Source of the DNA: Daedaleopsis sinensis
Taxonomy: Eukaryota > Basidiomycota > Agaricomycetes > Polyporales > Polyporaceae
NCBI GenBank assembly: GCA_033807695.1
Contig: CM066307.1
Coordinates: forward strand, 1,674,001-1,738,000
DNA length: 64,000 nt
Direction: 5' to 3'
Both the position numbers and the translations under genes were made by a program. The notes beneath the pieces were generated by a model that saw only the letters and a list, made by a program, of their open reading frames with translations, was not told the DNA's origin and did no database searches. Shown here piece by piece: positions 1 to 12,032 of this stretch (position 1 is the first letter of the stretch; each line of letters opens with the position of its first letter).

Positions 1-55
1 ATGTGACGGCCCTGCCAACAGAGGAGGGCATTAATCATAATACATTCATGATACA

Positions 56-1058
56 CTAGTAGCGATACGGCGCCTTACAGGAGGAAGAAGCAGAAACTAT
101 GGAGGTAGGAGATTGTATCATATTAGAGGGAGGCTGGGGCTGAGGCGGGGCTGGAGCATGGGGAGGGTACAACATGTCGTTCACGTTGGGCAGCATCGGG
201 GCCCGATTCATGGCAGGGTCATGCGGACCCAGCTCCGGGATGGGAGGCTGCCAGTCTGCGAGAGTTCACTACCAGGAAACGGGGATGAAGGTAGGAGGGT
301 ACATACTCTGACCGTAGTGCTGCTGCTCCGGAGGCGGCATAGCAGCGTAGTGAGCAGGAGCACGCTCGAAGGAGGTGTTCATCCCGTTGTGGGGAGGGCG
401 CTGGCCCTCGCTCGAGGTGGCCGACAGAGTGGGGGTGGGGGGACTCGAAGGGGAGGTGTGGAGGTGGTCGACGAGGACGAGGACAGGGGGGTGCTCCTCA
501 GTGGTCCGCGGGCCCGAACCCGAGTGGCCCTTGATCATGCCCTGCGAAGCAAGGAAGGACTTGATCTTCTCGCGCAGCTCGGTGACGCTGTTGTTCTCCT
601 GGAGATAGGACGACAACGTGGGTGAGCTCCTAATCACCGAGCAGAGACGCCATACGACGAGAAGCAGACACATACCCTCATCCAATCTGGCCGCTTGGCG
701 CCGAATCCAAGGCATTGCAACCTGAGACGGACACAAGTCTGACACGCGCCTTCTTCGTTGGGCTGCTCATCACATTTCTGGAGGAGGCGAGGGAGTGATG
801 ATGTGGCAGGTGCGGAGGACGAGATTGAGGATAGGGGTCGGAGGAAAGAGACGACGAGGACGATCGGGTCAGCGTTTGTCTACGACGATGATGATGAGCG
901 CCTTGAGGACGAACCTTCCGTCGAATCCTGCAGGTGTAGCAGCCCGACTTAGCACGAACGGCGCCTTTTGGCTTGGGCGCTCCGGGCTTCTTTTGCGTCC
1001 GGGCCTGCTGAGAGACGGAGGAGACAGCTTTGCGAGGGCTGGAAGGAGCGTCGGGCAT
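56..1058 (-). CDS. Short Zn(II)2Cys6 fungal transcription factor
   Basis: Predicted 245-aa DNA-binding protein in four exons: 915-1058, 676-777, 307-598 and 56-255. The binuclear zinc cluster is complete, with cysteines 40, 43, 50, 60, 63 and 70 (C-x2-C-x6-C-x9-C-x2-C-x6-C). An intron falls between the basic segment RRK and the following KCDE. The zinc finger ends in GFGAKRPDW, which I associate with a common agaricomycete subfamily. A short charged helix (about 83-95) follows and could dimerise. The rest is Pro/Ser-rich and probably disordered, without the fungal-specific transcription factor middle domain. The last intron (256-306) is 51 nt, divisible by three, and contains in-frame stops, so retaining it would truncate the protein. 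The start is the first ATG in frame with the finger. Regulatory targets are unknown. Confidence 0.85.
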
Positions 1059-2551
1059 GGCGAAGACTGTCGAGGATGTAGAGTACAGTTTAACGACGAG
1101 GAGGGGGGGAGGGACAGTCGCCGACGAACGGGGAGTGGTGGGCGGTTGTTGGGAGAAGCGAGAGGCAGAGCACTTATGTACTCCAGGGCGCTGGGCAACA
1201 ACCGTGCGAACTTTACCTCTTGTTGATTGCTTTATTTTCACACTTTCGCACGACCCTTATCCCGGGACCCCGAACACGCCAACCTTGCCCACCTTCGCGT
1301 CTATTTTGAATCGTTGCCAGACACCGCCATACGCGGCATCACGTAACGCTCCCCAGCTTATAATCCAATACGCTGCCCCCGTCAGCGACATGACACGACC
1401 TCTGCCCGCCACCACGTCTCCGGCGCAAGATGCTCAGCCCGGACAAGGCCGTGTGCGCAGGCGGCGGCGGGGTACAGGCGGGGGAGAGGTGTGCAGCGGG
1501 CAGAGAATGGAAGTGAGCGCCCCCGAACTCTAAGGCAGGATAGGCAAGACTAACCCCCAGGGCCGGCGGAGGGCGTCCTCGTGTGTGCCCACAGCAGCGG
1601 TCACAAGGCTTCCCGATGGGCCCAGCAGCCGCTGAGATCGGATCCTTGTCATTTGGTTTCTCAGGCACCCGACTTGGCGCCGGTGCGCGCGTTCTAGACT
1701 GGCTGGCCGGTGACAGCGCCTGTTCCCAGTCGCCCGCGCCAGACGCCTGCGCCATCTGCGTCCGACGCCGACGTCGACCACGTCCGACGCTGTCCCCGCG
1801 CTTGCACGACTCCCGGCGTTATCATCCCCTCCACAATCCAACGCTCCTACCCCCGGCTCTCCAGCGCCCGTACGCAATCCGCCATTGACTCCAGTGTTGC
1901 TCAACCTGCTGATTCAGTCCTCTCCTTTCTCCGTGCGTTTGCCGACGCCAGTTGCACGCGTGACAACGACGACAGCCGCCGCCAAGTTTCAGAGCCGCGC
2001 GCCCGCCGGCGTTCGAGCCCGTGTCCGAGCGAGAAGAAAGAACCGGCGAGCATGTCTCGTCCCGAACGGGCCTGCAGCTGCATCCGCATCCGCGACGTTC
2101 TCGAGCAACCAAGCAAGCAGCGCATTGCGCAAGACCGCTGGAACAAGCTAGGCCAAGACCCTGAGCCGTACCACCGGCCAAACGGACGGACAAATGCCAA
2201 TGGCTTGTCCATGCCATTGTCTACGCGCGTGCGCGGCATGCATGCTTCCTCCCCTCCTCCCCTCCCAAATGGGTCAATTGCCAAGAGAGGCAGCCGCGGC
2301 CGGAAGCCACTAAACGCACTCCACCGCCGCACGCACGCACGGACCAGCAGCAGCAGTGCACCCACCCATGGCCAGCGCAGTCGACGTCGTCGACATTCGG
2401 ACAATGGACATGCGTGCGTGCGGCTGGCGCTTACCTAATTCTACGACCGCCCTCGGATCCATAGACACGATCAGCCCATCCGTTCTTCGAACGCGGCCGG
2501 CCTCCCTGCAGCTGCCTGACAGGTGCATCCGCGCATGATCAGACTGACAGT

Positions 2552-2575
2552 ACTGACACTGACACTGACACTGAC
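2552..2575. repeat. (ACTGAC)4 microsatellite
   Basis: Four perfect copies of a hexamer in intergenic DNA. Confidence 0.95.
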
Positions 2576-3150
2576 AGCGATGCCCCAACCCCCCAGCAGC
2601 TGAGGTCGGCGTCGGTGCGCACACACCCCGATCCCGGCGCTGCTCCGTGACACATTCGCCGCCCAAGATAGGATCATACGCAGACTCCTCCGCCCAGCCG
2701 CGCGCGTACTGTTGCCACCTTCGATATGCTGTTGTGTTTGTGTGTAGCACTCGAGTAATGTAGGCATGTAGACGATGCTCTTCCGCTGGGTAGCACATGT
2801 ACAGAATACCGGACTCCAAACGCTCCGTCCCCGTCCCGCGCGAATGCCACCGCGCACTCGTATCGTACATACTGTAATGATATACACTCTTCTTCCTCGT
2901 CGCCGTCGCCCAGCCAACCACGCGTGCACCCGGGGCCCAACGCGCGCGCAGAGGGGTACCGCACCACCACCACCAGCACGCGCCCGTGCGCGTGCGCAGG
3001 CAGATCCCCGCCGGCGCCCCCGATCGAGACTTTTCGTGCGACGCAGGCGAAGCCGCCGATGCACGTCGATGCAGATGCGGTGCGATGCATCTCCCCACCC
3101 CTAGCCTGTAGCCCTCCGAGTCCTCGAGCCCCGCGTCCTCCATCGCCACC

Positions 3151-3180
3151 CATCTCCATCGCCATCTCCATCTCCATCGC
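3151..3180. repeat. CATC(T/G)C hexamer repeat, five units
   Basis: Five consecutive hexamers that vary only at position 5, in intergenic DNA. Confidence 0.9.
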
Positions 3181-3418
3181 CCGTGTGCATCTTGCGCGCT
3201 GTCCCCGCCCCCCGCACACTGTGTACTGTGTACTGTACCGCCGCCCCCGCGCGCACGACGCCGACCTCACGACGCCGACCGAGGGGCGCAGACGAACGCG
3301 ACTCCGCGAGATCCACAGTGCACACGATGCCGATGCCGATGCGTCCTGCACATTCCGTCCCCGCGCGCGACCAGACTCCGAATCCGAATCCGAGTGCTAA
3401 GAACCAATCGCGTTCACT

Positions 3419-5269
3419 TCAAGATTGTCGTTCCGAGGCTGCTTCCTGCGGGGCGCCCGCGCTGGTCCCCGCCCCGCCGACGAGCGGGCTGGCCCCGCCG
3501 CTCAAGCTCAGCCGCCGCGCGATCGAGTCCCGCCGCCGCTGCATCGGACCCGCCGTACCCACCGCCCCCGCCGCGCTCCCCGGGCTCGTCCCCGCCGCGC
3601 CCGCCCCGGTACTCGCGCTCGCGTGCGCAGGGGGACTCACGCCGACGCCGACGCTGACGCTCTGCGGGTCCCCGGGGACGACGCCCTGGCCGGAGCGGCG
3701 CGCGATGAGCGCGCGGATCGCGCTCAGCCACTGGATCTCCTCCTCCTCGCTCGGCGCGCACAGCAGCAGCGTGCGCTTCGTCGTCACGATCTTGAACGTG
3801 TGCGTCCCGGCCCCCGCGCCGCCGTCGCCGGAGGAACTGTCGGGCTGCGCGGCGTGCGCGAAGCTCGGGGAGGCCGCGGGCGCGGGCGAGGTTGGCGCGG
3901 GGTGCCCGCGGTGCGGGGGCAGGTCGTACTCGAGCGCGTCGATGATGAGCGCGAGCGGCATCTGGCGGTGCGGCTTCGTGTCCTGTGGTCTCGTCAGCGA
4001 CCGTGCCCGCACGCTGCGCGAGTGGGTGAGTGGGTGGGTGGACCGGGCACGCACCATGTGGCTCCGGGCGTAGATGAGCTTCTCGCCGCTGAGCACGAAC
4101 CACCGCTTGTGCCAGTTGTGGCGCCGGGAGCCGCACTTCATGAGATAGCCTGAGAGCACGGGCTTCGTCGCGTCCCCGCCCCCGCCTGCGCCTACCGCTG
4201 CGCCCGACGCCGGAGAGACCACGGCCGGCTTCGTGTTCGGGGAGGCATCGTCCGAGTCGGACGACGTGAGCTGGTGGAGGTTAGGCGAGTGTGACGGCGA
4301 GGACGAGAGGCGGGGCGCGTGCTGCGACTGGCCGGCAGCGGTAGTCGGGATGGGGATCGGCGAGCTCGCCGAGTTCCGCGTCGAGGTGGTGAGGAGCGCG
4401 TGCCGCGCGTCGTTGATCGCGGCGACCCAGTCGCGCACCTGGTCCGCCGCGGCGGCCTGGAGGTAGAACGTGCGCGTCGGGGAGACGAGCCCGAACGTGT
4501 TCTGGTGCTTCTTGAGCACGATCGCGGTGCACGAGTGCACGTCGGCGAGGTCGAGCAGGCGCAGGAGCTTGTACTCCGCGGACGTCTTGTAGAACGCCAG
4601 GTGCGCGGGACGCAGCACGAACCACCGCTTCTTCCACGTCTAACGGACGTGGGCGGGATTTGCGCACCGGGATCGGAATCGAGATACGCGTCGGAGAGGA
4701 GCGGGCGCCGGGGGTGCGAGCGCGATCAAGACGACGGAACGCGCAGAGAGGGGGCCGACATACCTTTCTCCGCTCGCCCTTCTTCCAGAGGTAGCCAGCC
4801 TTGATGACGGTCTCGTCGAGGGCACCCCGCTGCGAGACGGTGATGTCCTGCGATCGCCACCCGCCCTCTTCGTCGTCTTCGTCATCCTCCGACTCCTCGC
4901 CGCCGCTCTGCGAGCGCCGTTCGGCAATGGACGTCAGCGGCGGCTGGGACGAGGCGGCGGCTGCGGGGTGGGCGCCGCTGATGGTGCCGGCGGACATGGG
5001 GGACGGGGGAATGATGTCTGGGGAGAAGACCGAGTCCGAGTCGGACTCTGTGCCGGACACTGGCACCGCGGCGAGCGTAGGTTTCTGTGCAATGCATGCA
5101 TGCCGGCGTCAGCACGCAGCCAGCAGAGGAGCGCACTGGCCCTGGGAGCGCAGAAGCGGAAGGCGCGCGGGGGGAGCGGTACCTTTATGGGAGGCTTGAC
5201 GGAGTGCACAGATAGCTTGCGAGTGACCTCCTGCAGAGACGGCGGTGGGACTGAGCGTGCTGAGGACAT
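3419..5269 (-). CDS. Protein with two pleckstrin homology domains
   Basis: Predicted 518-aa adaptor-like protein in four exons: 5183-5269, 4764-5084, 4055-4639 and 3419-3982. The N-terminal 100 residues are acidic and Ser-rich. PH domain 1 starts at about residue 122 (AGYLWKKGERRK, then TWKKRWFVLRP) and ends with the conserved Trp helix (QVRDWVAAINDA). A Ser-rich linker follows. PH domain 2 begins near SGYLMKCGSRRHNWHKRWFV and ends in EEEIQWLSAIRALI. Tandem PH domains usually bind phosphoinositides at membranes, so a signalling or membrane-contact role is likely but inferred. The C-terminal 70 residues are Ala/Gly/Ser-rich. Intron 3 (3983-4054) is 72 nt, in frame and stop-free, so it could be retained. 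The start is the ATG giving a compact N-terminus; an upstream in-frame ATG at 5365 is possible. Confidence 0.85.
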
Positions 5270-7113
5270 TGCGGGGACCGTCCGGGGCTCTGTCGACGAG
5301 GCGTGCGTGTGTAGTAGCAGACAGAGGTCAGAGACCGAGAGAGCCAGGTTCGTCGTCGCCCGCATCACCTTCGCGAACGATCAGCTCTAGGCGGAGTTGG
5401 GCGGAGTCTGCGCTAGGCGAGCGGGGCCGCACTGGGAAATTGGACCCCAGCCGAGCTCCGCGTGTAGGCACTGTGACCGTGTGGCGCCGTGTGCGCCAAT
5501 CTCGGGCGTCGGAGGGCGCTGAGAAGGAAAGGGTTTGGCCACAACGCCGACACATCGAACGACCATCGACGCAATCATGTTCTTCTCCATATCGCAGGGT
5601 CCGACTGATCTGCCAGCGCTGGGTATGGAGGTTCCAACCTTCGCCGCCGCCGCGAATGAACTGGCGAAGGAACGGCGAACGCGCGGTCTCCGACGAACAT
5701 GAGGCCTACTCTACTCAGTGCACGGTGACAGTGGGAATGGGGATCTGCGACTAAGGAAGGGCGGTCGCCCTCTGGACGCCCTCTTGCTCGATGGCCGAGA
5801 GACCCGCGGTTGCCAACGCTGCTGACCGTCTTCCCGTTCGCCCTGGGATGCCCACCTCCCTCTTCCATGCCTCGTCTACGGTCGGATGAACGTACGCACG
5901 GGCGCGGACCCGCCCCTCGAGCGAGCTTCCATCGTCCCAGCACCTGTCTTGGCGGCCCCGAATGGCTTGCAACCTGCCTCCTTGCGCCCCCTCGGACCGC
6001 ATCCCGCACGGCTCGCACGAATCCAGGAGCGCATTGTCCTCGCAACACTCTTTGTTGGACATCCTCGAACTTCGGCGGTTACAGCATCGACAGCTCGCGC
6101 GCGGAAGAACAAGGTCCCTTCGAGTCCGTAATCCGTTCTGCCGCCCGATGCATTGTCTCTGCCCAGCTGCGACCTGCCAGACTCTCCACGGATCTCCCGG
6201 CAGACCGGTCGGTGCACCCTGCTGCACCTACCGCGACCCACCCCGAGCCTTCTCGCCCGTACGAACGGTGTCGCGTGAGCCGCCGCCTGATCGTATCTGT
6301 CCAATACGGCCTCCGTGCTGCGCTACTAGCCTCTCGATACGCTTGCCGATGTCGCGACTCTCCTCACCTCCAGGCTGGCTTCGCCGACAGACATCATTAG
6401 ATTCAATGGCACCGCCCAAAGGCCGCAAGCCGAGGGAGCGCATGCGACCCCGCGTTCCCAGACGGCCACGCCTATTTCGCGATCCGCCGCAGGCTCCTCC
6501 GACCGACCGCGTCCCCCCTTCTCCTTCTCCTTCCCTGCCCCACCGCACTCCGAATCCGACCGAAACCGTACGTGCTCTCCCCCCTGCAGCAGCTGACAAA
6601 CCGGCCGCTGTCACAGGACCCCGCACGATGGCGCGACGCCCCCAGACTAACCAGCAAGCGGCTAGCAGCCGACTGCGAGCTGCGAACTGCGAACTGTGCC
6701 CGGAAGTGTAAAAGTATGTGTTGGCGGCGAAGCAGCGCCGGCGATACGGCGCTGCCGACAGCCATGGCCATGCACAACCACGTACATACAGTCTGCACTG
6801 TGCAGACAGCCACGCGCAGGGTCTAGGAACGGCGATTTCATAGATAGCGTCCCAGAATAGCGCTTTTTCTCTGCCCTGTGCAGCCCAGTGCCAGCGACGG
6901 CCCCAGACCGCCGCCCGCACGCCGATCCTGCCCGGCATGGCAACTCGAGTCTATAACTCTACTAAGTACGTGCGATCGAACCTTGTGCCCGTGCCCCCCT
7001 CGCGCCGGCCCACGCGGACGGCAGGGGCCAAATGTTCCCGCAGTGCGTCGCAATCACACCTTCTGCTGCTCCTCTCGTTCCTGTAACTGTAACCCACCCC
7101 CCAGGACTGTACA

Positions 7114-7141
7114 GAACGTTGAACGCTGAACGCTGAACGCT
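7114..7141. repeat. GAACGYT heptamer array, four units
   Basis: Four tandem 7-mers: GAACGTT followed by three GAACGCT. Read in another register the unit is CGCTGAA, close to the TACTGAA array at 7937. Confidence 0.9.
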
Positions 7142-7730
7142 GGCGCTCGCGCCGAGCCTGCGCACCGCGGCACATCTTCATATATCGCGGTCTGCTGGCC
7201 CCCGTCTCCTCCTTTCGTCGACCTCTGCGCTGCTCCCTGGATGCGGACATCTCCAGCCACGGCCACGGTCACAAACAGCACCGCGCATCGCTCGAATACG
7301 ACTCGGGCGCCCGCAGGATCTCTATTGGCCCCACGGACCCCTCCCCTCGAACGTTGAGAAACTGAGTTCGAGGGCGCCCGCTGGCGGTGGCACCGGCAGG
7401 CAGGCACCTGCGACGGAGCATGCGCGCGCAGCTCGCGATCGCGTCCCGTATCCTCGTGCGCGCGGGTCACGGGCTGCAGACTCGAGAGTTCCGTCAAGCA
7501 AGGCCATGCGTGCGTGCGTGCCCGTCGCGCCTGACGCCTCCAGGGATCGTCCCTGATACCTATGGCGGCCGCCGAGACTCGAGTGGACAATACGAATACG
7601 AGCTGCTGCCCAGCTGGACGGTGGACGGTGACGGGCCCCCACCGCTCGCCGGTACGGAGCTCAGAGCTGCAGAGTTCTGAGGCTGGTCAGCGGACACACC
7701 GAGGTACGTGCACCCACCCAGCTGCCCAGC

Positions 7731-7750
7731 CGTATCGTATCGTATCGTAT
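7731..7750. repeat. (CGTAT)4 microsatellite
   Basis: Four perfect pentamers in intergenic DNA. Confidence 0.95.
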
Positions 7751-7784
7751 CGCTGACTTGTGACTTCTGGCCGATTGGAGGGTC

Positions 7785-7804
7785 CGTATACGTATACGCG
7801 CGTG
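7785..7804. repeat. 20-nt alternating purine-pyrimidine tract
   Basis: Strict alternation of pyrimidine and purine over 20 bases (CGTATACG-type). Such sequences can adopt left-handed DNA; that behaviour here is inferred. Confidence 0.8.
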
Positions 7805-7936
7805 GGACGTGCTCGACAGGGATCAGGGATCATGGGGATGATCTCTCGGGAGAACCGTCGCCCGCGCCTGTGTCCCGTGGCACAGTACCAGTGTTGTGTT
7901 GCTTTGTCGAAGCAGCTCTGGGCCCCCCGTACTTAA

Positions 7937-7999
7937 TACTGAATACTGAATACTGAATACTGAATATTGAATATTGAACACTGAACACTGAACACTGAG
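7937..7999. repeat. Nine-unit heptamer array, consensus YAYTGAR
   Basis: Units in order: TACTGAA four times, TATTGAA twice, CACTGAA twice, CACTGAG once. The period of exactly seven is kept throughout, and variants sit in blocks, which suggests stepwise duplication. It lies in the long gene-free region. Confidence 0.95.
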
Positions 8000-9149
8000 T
8001 ACCGATGACGCGCGCATGAGCGACCGTGTACACTGCACCGTGCGTCCGTCAGCGCAAACATTCTCCCCGACGTCGACGTCGACGTCGAAGCCAAGCCCGG
8101 CGCACGCGTCCGAAGAATGGAAGCCGGAAGGCCGCAGAAACTGCACCCGCCACGACGCTGTGCACCACCGTCCAGACGTCCACCGTCCACCGGCACGCCC
8201 ACGCAATCCCCGAGCCGGTCACGGTAGCGGTAGCGGTGGCGGGCGCGCTCGTGCTCGTGCTCGTCCACTGCTCGTGCTCGTCGCCAGGATCGTCGCCGTC
8301 GACTTGAAGCGTGCGCGTGAACACCTCCGGGCCCTAGCCATCTCCTGGGCGTTGGTCCGGACCCCAGGCCATGCACGCGCCCAGTGCTATAGCTCGTGAT
8401 GTCCGACATGGACATGCTCGGCCTGACTCCTGCGGCGCGGCGCATCGTGAACCCTCTAGCTACGACACGACACGACACACCGAGTGCGGGGCGTCGCGCT
8501 TCTAGCCCGAGGTACCGCTTCCCGCCCGTGCACGCGCATGGCCCCGTCCAATAAAGCTCGGAGCTCGGCCGAGAAGGACTCGCAATTGGGTCGTTGCTGC
8601 TGGCGGGGACGGGAGTGCCTAGGGTCCAGGGCTCGGCCGCCCGCTTTCGAATTCCAAGCTTCATGAAGATGTGCAGCCTGTCGCTCAGGCTTTCGCTTTC
8701 TCCTCCTCTGCTCCGGAGCCGGGTCTGCTGCCAGTGACTGGCGCGAAGAGAGCCCACGGCCGCGCTATGTAAGGGCATCCGAACGGTAAACCAAAAGCCT
8801 CGAGAAGCCTGCTGCTGCGTAGTGGCAGGACGCAGGAGGGGGCGTGTCGGGTCACGGTGTGGGCTTCGGGTTCTAAACACACATCTAATTGCAACCCACC
8901 TGCTGCAGACCTGCCTTACTTGCGAATGGCTTGTCCGTGAGGCTCTGCCACCGCCGAGCCGGCGGCGAAGTCGCCCTCGGACATAATCCACACTCGGTGC
9001 GTGTCGCTGGCTCGGGAGATTCATTAAACTCTGAATAACGTGTACTGACTGGGGACGGCTATACTTGCACTTATTAGTATCACGTTGGCACTTCATCCCA
9101 GCGCCGTGCGTCGCTGACGGGCATTAATATTCACTGTGACGAGAGGTGG

Positions 9150-9171
9150 ATACGCGTACGCGTACGCGTGC
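9150..9171. repeat. 22-nt alternating purine-pyrimidine tract
   Basis: Built on TACGCG repeated three times, with strict purine/pyrimidine alternation and a self-complementary core. Confidence 0.85.
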
Positions 9172-10880
9172 CGGAGCCTCGCCTGGACGCAGATCCTGGA
9201 TTATCCGCTGCGGATAGCTATAGCTACGTACGCATCTTCGTCACACCGCTTGTCGTTTCGGGGGGTTATATCCGGCCGTGGTTGCGGTGGGGTCGGCGAG
9301 CGGTGAGTCTGCGAGCACAAATTATGTAGTACGAACGAGCTCGAGAATATTCAGGATCCCATTAATTACTAACCTCGAGTGCTCACAGTACTTGAACTCG
9401 ACCGAACTGGTACTCTCAGCCGCACCCATGGGATAGCTGTCTTTAATATTGGCCACCAAGCGACGGCCGACAAGATGCCTATCTCCCTTGACAATATTAA
9501 TGGCTACACATCAGCGAGCAAGCTCAAGCGTGGCAGCGCTACACAGCCGCGCCAGTCGCTGTCGGACCCAGACGTCAGACGCAAATAAATCATGCGACTC
9601 AGAGCTGAGCAACGAGGCGCGAGCACGGACCTATAGGCTATAGTGCATCCATGCATCCTCACGCGCCTCAAGGCCACGAGGCTCTGACTCAGTAGAAGCC
9701 GCAACCGCAAACGCAAACGCAGTTGAACGCAAACGTAAAAAACCCGTAGCCGAGGTCCCGCACGCGCCTCATGACCTCAGACCCCGGAGTAAGTAAGTAA
9801 GTACGTATCGATATATCACTCGCGCTCGGACTCGTTGCCTGAACAGTACACCGTGGCGCCGCGCAGTGCCCACGCGTGCGCGGTTCGCGGGGCTAGAAGT
9901 TCAAGCTCCCTGAGCCCCGAGGCCCAGCGGCGCGGTCGCCGATCGCATGCCGTCCGTCTCTCCGCTCAATCAACGATTCGTGCCATCTCGCGTACTTGCG
10001 TGGTGCGCTAGTGGTTCTTAGCCTAATGAGTACTGAGTTCTCCCTCTCCGTACTGTATGTACATGGATGACAGGTCGGGCAGAGTCGGCGACGGACGGAC
10101 TTCTCTGGGGGCTCGGGAGCGCGGAATCGTTCCATTTATTATGACTTTCACCCGCGGCTCGCGGCTCACGGCTTGCGGCCTGCGGCCCGAATCCAGGCTG
10201 ACTTCCGCAGCGAGGGTTGCACGGATGCACGGATGCTCGACAGCAGCGCCGGGTGGCAGCACGCTTGGGACATTGTGCTGGCACGCGAGAACCGGCAGGC
10301 CGATCCATGGCCCACGGTCAGGTGTACGCAGTCACAGTTCGAACGAAGGTGTCAGCCAAGATGCAAGGTGGCGGACAGCCTGCCAGTGATTCATAGAATG
10401 GAATCCGAGTCCGCCTGCCGTGGCACTGGAGTTCTGGCACCCTACCTCCCTCTTCTCCGAGTCTCTTCTCCGAGAGCTAGAGCCTGAGCTGGGCTAGCGT
10501 CCGCGAATTCGAATGTGAGCGGCGATCGGACTCAATACTACTCAATGCCCACCGTTCGGTACCCATGCGCTCGTGTGCGACAGATGGACCTGAGTCGAAG
10601 ATAGAGTTTCATACTCGCTGCCCTGACTGGCGGCGGCAAGGACGAGGAAGGTCGAGCTCGGGCTCGGGCTCCCAGCATGCCGCCCGGGGCGCCAGAAGGC
10701 TGCCACACGAGGAGCACGGGGCCCCCAGAAGAGAAGGACACCCAGATATTACGGAGGGGGCAGGGCGATCTTGGGCGTACACGGGGGACAACGCACATGT
10801 ACAGAATTCGAAGCAGGGCAACAAGGGTTCGCACTGCAACGCCGCAAACCGAGAACCACCGGCGGCGAAGGGCACGTCTA

Positions 10881-10930
10881 CAGTACCAGTACCAGTATCA
10901 GTATCAGTATCAGTATCGTATCAGTATCAG
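10881..10930. repeat. CAGTA(C/T) hexamer array with one pentamer interruption
   Basis: Two CAGTAC and four CAGTAT units, a CGTAT interruption, then another CAGTAT and a partial unit. Confidence 0.92.
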
Positions 10931-12008
10931 TGAACCCTATTTCCCCCGCGTCGCATCAACAGATCCCGCAGACCGCAGACCACATACCACATGCCTTATA
11001 CCACATTCCACAAACCATATACCGGGTACATACCGCACATCACATATCGCGAGACCACCCGGGCGGCGGGCCGACTGGCAGCGCCAGCCTCAACCGCCCC
11101 CTCCCGTCAGTGAGGAATGGGTGCGAGGGCGCAATTAATATTGATAATCAGCGCCTCCCGCATACGAATTGTGCCACGCGCCAGTGCCTGCAGCTTGGCA
11201 GGAGATGGCAGGAGATGGACAGCAATGGGGCAGGGCGGCTAGGCGACACGGGTCCTGGACGTCCTTCACGTTGCGGTAGCCCGAGAAGTTGGCGGACTCG
11301 AACGGTCACCGTCACGGTGCTGGACACCGGACACCTGGCACCTGGCACCTGACACAGCGGCGCGATCTCTCAGGCTGCTTGTCGAGATGCGAGGATGGCA
11401 CTGTGCATGTACGTGAACGGTGAGGTGAGGTGCAAGCCCGGCCTGGACCTGTCGGAGGCGTTTGGTCGAATTTGACGGCCAAGGGCGGCGGGGCTCTTGT
11501 GCCTGTGGTGGTGTTGAACGTTGAACCCTGCGAGGCCGCTGGCTTTGCATTCGAGGCTCCGACCTCGACGTTAACGTCGACTGAGCTTGATTCGGGGGGC
11601 GGAGAGGGGGCGGACCCCGCTGGTGGCGGGCGAGAGCGCAAGCGGCCGCGCTCCGTTCCCTTCGCTCTGGGTGTATGCAATTTAAATGCGGATCACCGTT
11701 GGCATCAGAGTTTGACACCGTCTGCGTAGACGAGCGGGCGTAGCACACGCTCCGAGAAGCAGAAGGCAGGCTGCTAGTCAGTGGCTGCAACCGCAGGGGC
11801 GCGGGGAATAGCAGAGAACCAGAGAACCAGAGAATGGGAACGGAAGTCGAGTCGAGACAGATGCGTGCGGGTGCTGCGAAGCGTCGGCGTTGCGCGCAGT
11901 GTGCGCAAGTATGCACATACGCCTGCCATGGCGACGGCGGGCCGCCGGGGGGCTGGCACGAGCGACGAAACGGGCGACGGCGACTCTGGGTCTGTGGATG
12001 GAGACCCA

Positions 12009-12032
12009 CATCGGCATCGGCATCGGCATCGG
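12009..12032. repeat. (CATCGG)4 microsatellite
   Basis: Four perfect hexamers in gene-free DNA. Confidence 0.95.

Larger units (their letters stand above)
1059..3418. other. Intergenic, no supportable gene
   Basis: This separates two minus-strand genes. Overlapping open frames exist on both strands, but they are Arg/Pro/Ser-rich shadow frames of GC-rich DNA with no domain or splice pattern. Two hexamer microsatellites are listed separately. Confidence 0.55.

Noticed and set aside
1710..2438. 242-codon plus-strand open frame between the first two genes
   Set aside because: Arg/Ser/Pro-rich composition with no motif; typical of chance frames in GC-rich DNA.
7933..9096. 387-codon minus-strand open frame
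   Set aside because: It reads through the heptamer array and CG-rich repeats (translated YRYRYRD-like and SVFSVQ repeats), has no domain, and has alternative open frames on the other strand.
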